This document shows positions 7,044-9,167 of a DNA stretch of 9,167 nucleotides, in pieces. The notes below the pieces were generated by a model. It had not been told where the DNA came from. It ran no database searches and worked only from the letters and a program-made list of their open reading frames with translations. This stretch comes from Clostridia bacterium (lineage in GTDB: Bacteria > Bacillota_A > Clostridia > Lachnospirales > Cellulosilyticaceae), in NCBI GenBank assembly GCA_029239935.1, contig JARBTY010000114.1:1-9167 (forward strand), given 5' to 3'. Both the position numbers and the translations under genes were made by a program. The first letter of the stretch is position 1. Each line of letters starts with the position of its first letter.

Positions 7044-7127
7044 ATGAGATATTATAATCACCAAAGCATTCATGCTTTTGGAGTAAGTTATGAGGCTTCC
7101 GCCGGAGCTTATCCGCCAAAAAGGTAA
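7044..7127 (+). CDS. small hypothetical protein, 27 residues, possibly frameshifted
   Basis: ATG 7044 opens a 27-codon frame ending at TAA 7125-7127. The peptide is polar and aromatic rich (begins MRYYNHQSIHAFGVSYE, ends AYPPKR), with no signal peptide or membrane segment and no family I recognise. The support is the excellent AGGAGG site, candidate -10 elements upstream, and a terminator 62 bases downstream, so it may be its own small transcription unit on the + strand facing uxuB. The frame stops directly after an A5 run (7118-7122). A slip of -1 there would continue in an open frame (VRESKIYYNKAFDFDDQGF...) through the terminator to TAA 7259-7261. The ORF could therefore be an intact small protein, the start of a longer gene broken by one lost base, or a recoded gene. 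A GC-rich hairpin at 7093-7110 lies within it. Confidence 0.45.
   Translation: MRYYNHQSIHAFGVSYEASAGAYPPKR
7093..7110 (+). other. GC-rich RNA hairpin inside the small ORF
   Basis: AGGCTTC (7093-7099) pairs with GGAGCTT (7104-7110) around a CGCC loop, giving seven pairs including two G-U. It stands out in an AT-rich intergenic stretch. No U-run follows, so it is not a terminator. Its role, if any, is unknown. Confidence 0.35.
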
Positions 7128-7188
7128 GAGAATCAAAGATTTACTATAATAAGGCATTTGATTTTGATGACCAAGGTTTTATAGCACT

Positions 7189-7237
7189 AAAAAACTACTC
7201 AACATCCTATGAAAATAAGATGTTAAGTAGTTTTTTT
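7189..7237. terminator. bidirectional rho-independent terminator between the small ORF and uxuB
   Basis: A long inverted repeat pairs 7189-7206 (A6, CTACT, C, AACATC) with 7219-7236 (GATGTT, A, AGTAG, T6) around a 12-base loop. There is one mismatch, C7200 against A7225. The A-tract on one side and T-tract on the other give a U-run in both directions. On the - strand the mismatch becomes a G-U pair, so the structure is slightly better for ending the uxuA-uxuB transcript, whose last stop is at 7239-7241, immediately beside it. On the + strand it would end any transcript of the small ORF. Confidence 0.88.
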
Positions 7238-7238
7238 G

Positions 7239-8087
7239 TTAAACGCCTGAATAAGCGCTAAATCCGCCGTCTACAGGGATTACTATACCTGTTACAAAAC
7301 CTGAAGCTTCATTTGAAAGCAGGTAAAGGAGGGTACCGATTAACTCCTCGGATTCTCCAAAACGATTCATAGGTGTGCTGCCCAAAATCTTCTCTGTACG
7401 AGGAGTTGGGGTGCCGTCTTCTGTGAACAGCAATTTTTCATTTTGTGCAGTAACAAAAAAGCCTGGAGCAATAGCATTTACTCTAATTCCTACTTTTGAA
7501 AAGTGAACAGCAAGCCATTGGGTAAAATTGCTGATGGCAGCTTTGGCACCTGAATAAGCAGGAATCTTAGTGAGTGGTGTAAAGGCATTCATAGAAGAAA
7601 TATTTAAAATGCTGGCTGAGGAATTTTGAATCATATCTTTTGCAAATACTTGAGTTGGGATAAGTGTGCCTAAAAAATTCAGGTTAAATACAAATTCTAC
7701 GCCAGCGGTATCTAAGTCAAAGAAAGAAATAATGTCTTTGTCAATATCACCAGGGAAATAATATTCATTAGTTGTTGTAGCTTTTGGGTTGTTACCGCCA
7801 GCACCATTAACTAGAATATCACATTTGCCTAAGTCTTTTAAAACTTCTGCATGCACTTCTTCTAAAGAAGCTTTATCCAGTACATTGGCTTTATAAGCTT
7901 TAGCAATATAACCTTTTTCTGTGAGCTCAGCTTCGAATTTTTGAGCAGCTTCTAGATTGAGATCCAGAAGAGCTACTTTCGCGCCACATTTAGCGATAGC
8001 TTTAGCAAACATACCGCAAAGGACACCACCGGCGCCAGTAATAACAACAACTTTATCAGTTAAATCAATATTAAATGGTAGATTCAT
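7239..8087 (-). CDS. uxuB: SDR-type D-fructuronate reductase (D-mannonate oxidoreductase)
   Basis: This 282-residue classical short-chain dehydrogenase/reductase is full length. Visible parts are the nucleotide-binding TGAGGVLCG at 17-25, Asp42 at the end of the second strand (LLDLN, suggesting NAD preference), NGAGG at 94-98, and the catalytic tetrad Asn137, Ser165, Tyr178 (YSGAK) and Lys182. PGFF follows at 208-211 and the C-terminal PVDGGFSAYSGV closes the chain. The extended segment after NGAGG (NNPKATTTNEYYFPG) and the C-terminus resemble the Bacillus YjmF-like reductases rather than the unrelated long-chain UxuB of Escherichia coli. The expected reaction is the reduction of fructuronate to mannonate in the cytoplasm. 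The assignment rests on family resemblance plus the adjacent uxuA, because SDR sequences alone rarely fix substrate. An AGGAG site (8097-8101) lies 9 bases before ATG 8087, and the gap to uxuA is 16 bp. Confidence 0.87.
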   Translation of the reverse strand: MNLPFNIDLTDKVVVITGAGGVLCGMFAKAIAKCGAKVALLDLNLEAAQKFEAELTEKGYIAKAYKANVLDKASLEEVHAEVLKDLGKCDILVNGAGGNNPKATTTNEYYFPGDIDKDIISFFDLDTAGVEFVFNLNFLGTLIPTQVFAKDMIQNSSASILNISSMNAFTPLTKIPAYSGAKAAISNFTQWLAVHFSKVGIRVNAIAPGFFVTAQNEKLLFTEDGTPTPRTEKILGSTPMNRFGESEELIGTLLYLLSNEASGFVTGIVIPVDGGFSAYSGV

Positions 8088-8103
8088 AGTCTCGTGCTCC
8101 TAA

Positions 8104-9144
8104 TTAGTTTTTTGAAAGTGTTTCCCAGATACCGTTAATATATGAAGCACCCAGAGCTCTGTCAAACAAGCCGTAGCCAGCTCTTCCGGTTTCGCCCCAG
8201 ATCATTCTTCCGTGATCGGGACGAAGGTACCCATCAAAATTATTTTTATAGAGGGCTTTCATAATTGCTACAATATCTAAAGAACCACAAGAAGAAAAAT
8301 GAGCGGATTCTTCAAAGCTGCCATCAGAAAGGATTTTTACATTACGTACATGCATAAAGTGAATTCTTCCTTGTGCAGCGTATTTGTCTACTAACTTCAC
8401 CATATCATTAGTGTTAGTACAGCCGAGAGACCCAGTGCAGAAAGTCAGACCATTATAAGGACTGTCCACAAGTTTCAAGAAACGGTCCAGATTTTCTTCA
8501 CAAGTGATGATACGTGGAAGTCCAAAGATTGGCCATGGTGGATCATCAGGGTGAATAGCCATTTTGATATCATTTTGTTCGGCTACAGGGATGATTTGTT
8601 GGAGGAAATATTCAAGATTTCCCCAGAGTTTTTCCTCATCTACATGAGAATAAGCTTCGAACAGTTTTTGAAGGTCTTCTTTTTTATAGCTAGAATCCCA
8701 GCCTGGAAGAGATAACTCACCAGTGAGAGGATCCATTTTTTCAAGCTGCTCTTTGTAATAAACAAGGGCGTTAGAACCATCATCTAATACTTTGTCAAGC
8801 TGAGTTCTGGTCCAGTCAAAAATAGGCATAAAGTTATAACAAATAACCTTAACACCAGCTTTGCTAAGACGGCGAATATTTTCTTTATAGTTTTCGATAT
8901 ACGTTTCTCTAGTAGGTAAGCCAAGTTTGATATCTTCGTGTACAGGAACACTTTCGATCACATCAAATTTAAGTCCCTTGCTCTCCACGTCCTCTTTAAG
9001 TTTTGAGATACTTTCATTACTCCAAACAGATCCTACAGGTACATCATAAACAGCTGTAACAATGCTATTCATATTAGGGATTTGTCTGATGTATTCTAAG
9101 CTTACAGGATCGTCCATGCCATACCATCTAAATGATAATTTCAT
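8104..9144 (-). CDS. uxuA: D-mannonate dehydratase
   Basis: This 346-residue protein is close to the usual 350-360 of UxuA. It dehydrates mannonate to 2-keto-3-deoxygluconate in the cytoplasm, using a divalent metal in a TIM-barrel active site. Family motifs are clear: MKLSFRWYG at the start, [12 protein letters not shown] (103-114), [18 protein letters not shown] (195-212), FCTGSLG (235-241), HFMHVRNV (262-269), [12 protein letters not shown] (307-318), and a [20 protein letters not shown]-terminus. Probable metal ligands are His198, Cys236, His265 and Asp310, by analogy with known mannonate dehydratases. ATG 9144 follows AAAGGAGGAG (9150-9159 on the other strand), a strong ribosome binding site. 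It is the first gene of the uxuA-uxuB pair seen here. The promoter and any upstream hexuronate genes or regulator lie beyond the window edge. Confidence 0.97.
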   Translation of the reverse strand: MKLSFRWYGMDDPVSLEYIRQIPNMNSIVTAVYDVPVGSVWSNESISKLKEDVESKGLKFDVIESVPVHEDIKLGLPTRETYIENYKENIRRLSKAGVKVICYNFMPIFDWTRTQLDKVLDDGSNALVYYKEQLEKMDPLTGELSLPGWDSSYKKEDLQKLFEAYSHVDEEKLWGNLEYFLQQIIPVAEQNDIKMAIHPDDPPWPIFGLPRIITCEENLDRFLKLVDSPYNGLTFCTGSLGCTNTNDMVKLVDKYAAQGRIHFMHVRNVKILSDGSFEESAHFSSCGSLDIVAIMKALYKNNFDGYLRPDHGRMIWGETGRAGYGLFDRALGASYINGIWETLSKN

Positions 9145-9167
9145 ATATACTCCTCCTTTAAATTAAT

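Noticed and set aside
1..9167. CRISPR arrays, tRNA genes, insertion sequences or attachment sites
   Set aside because: I saw no regularly spaced repeats, tRNA-like cloverleaf, transposase or integrase. Apart from the 405-bp gap, the window is almost fully coding.

Overview
The window looks like chromosomal DNA from a low-GC, Gram-positive Clostridia-type Bacillota (Lachnospirales-like). The basis is AT-rich codon use, strong AGGAGG-type ribosome binding sites, tight gene packing, and the short-chain-dehydrogenase type of fructuronate reductase next to uxuA. This placement is inferred from style only; there is no rRNA or other marker in the window.

Positions 23-6078 (+) form one tightly packed five-gene operon. 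It encodes a TetR-type regulator, a LolD/MacB-type ABC ATPase, a large duplicated FtsX-type permease, a membrane-anchored HlyD/MacA-type adaptor, and a secreted protein with two TolC-like repeats. The first three genes are joined by two one-base TAATG stop/start overlaps. Together they read as a regulated tripartite export machine. The unusual part is the last gene: it keeps the TolC helical hairpins and tip motifs but appears to lack the segments that build the outer-membrane beta-barrel. The adaptor also keeps most of the hairpin-tip motif used to dock TolC. This suggests a TolC-type conduit adapted to a cell with no outer membrane. A strong terminator for this operon appears to lie inside the next, convergent gene.

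Positions 6075-6833 (-) encode a CutC-family protein, convergent with the operon and overlapping it by 4 bp. The 405-bp gap from 6834 to 7238 holds the cutC ribosome binding site and an extended -10 promoter, a small inverted repeat, and a 27-codon ORF on the + strand with an excellent ribosome binding site. The gap ends in a hairpin with U-tracts on both strands that can serve as a bidirectional terminator.

Positions 7239-9144 (-) encode an uxuA-uxuB pair (mannonate dehydratase, then an SDR-type fructuronate reductase). This is the glucuronate catabolism segment linking fructuronate, mannonate and 2-keto-3-deoxygluconate. The promoter of this operon lies beyond the right edge of the window.
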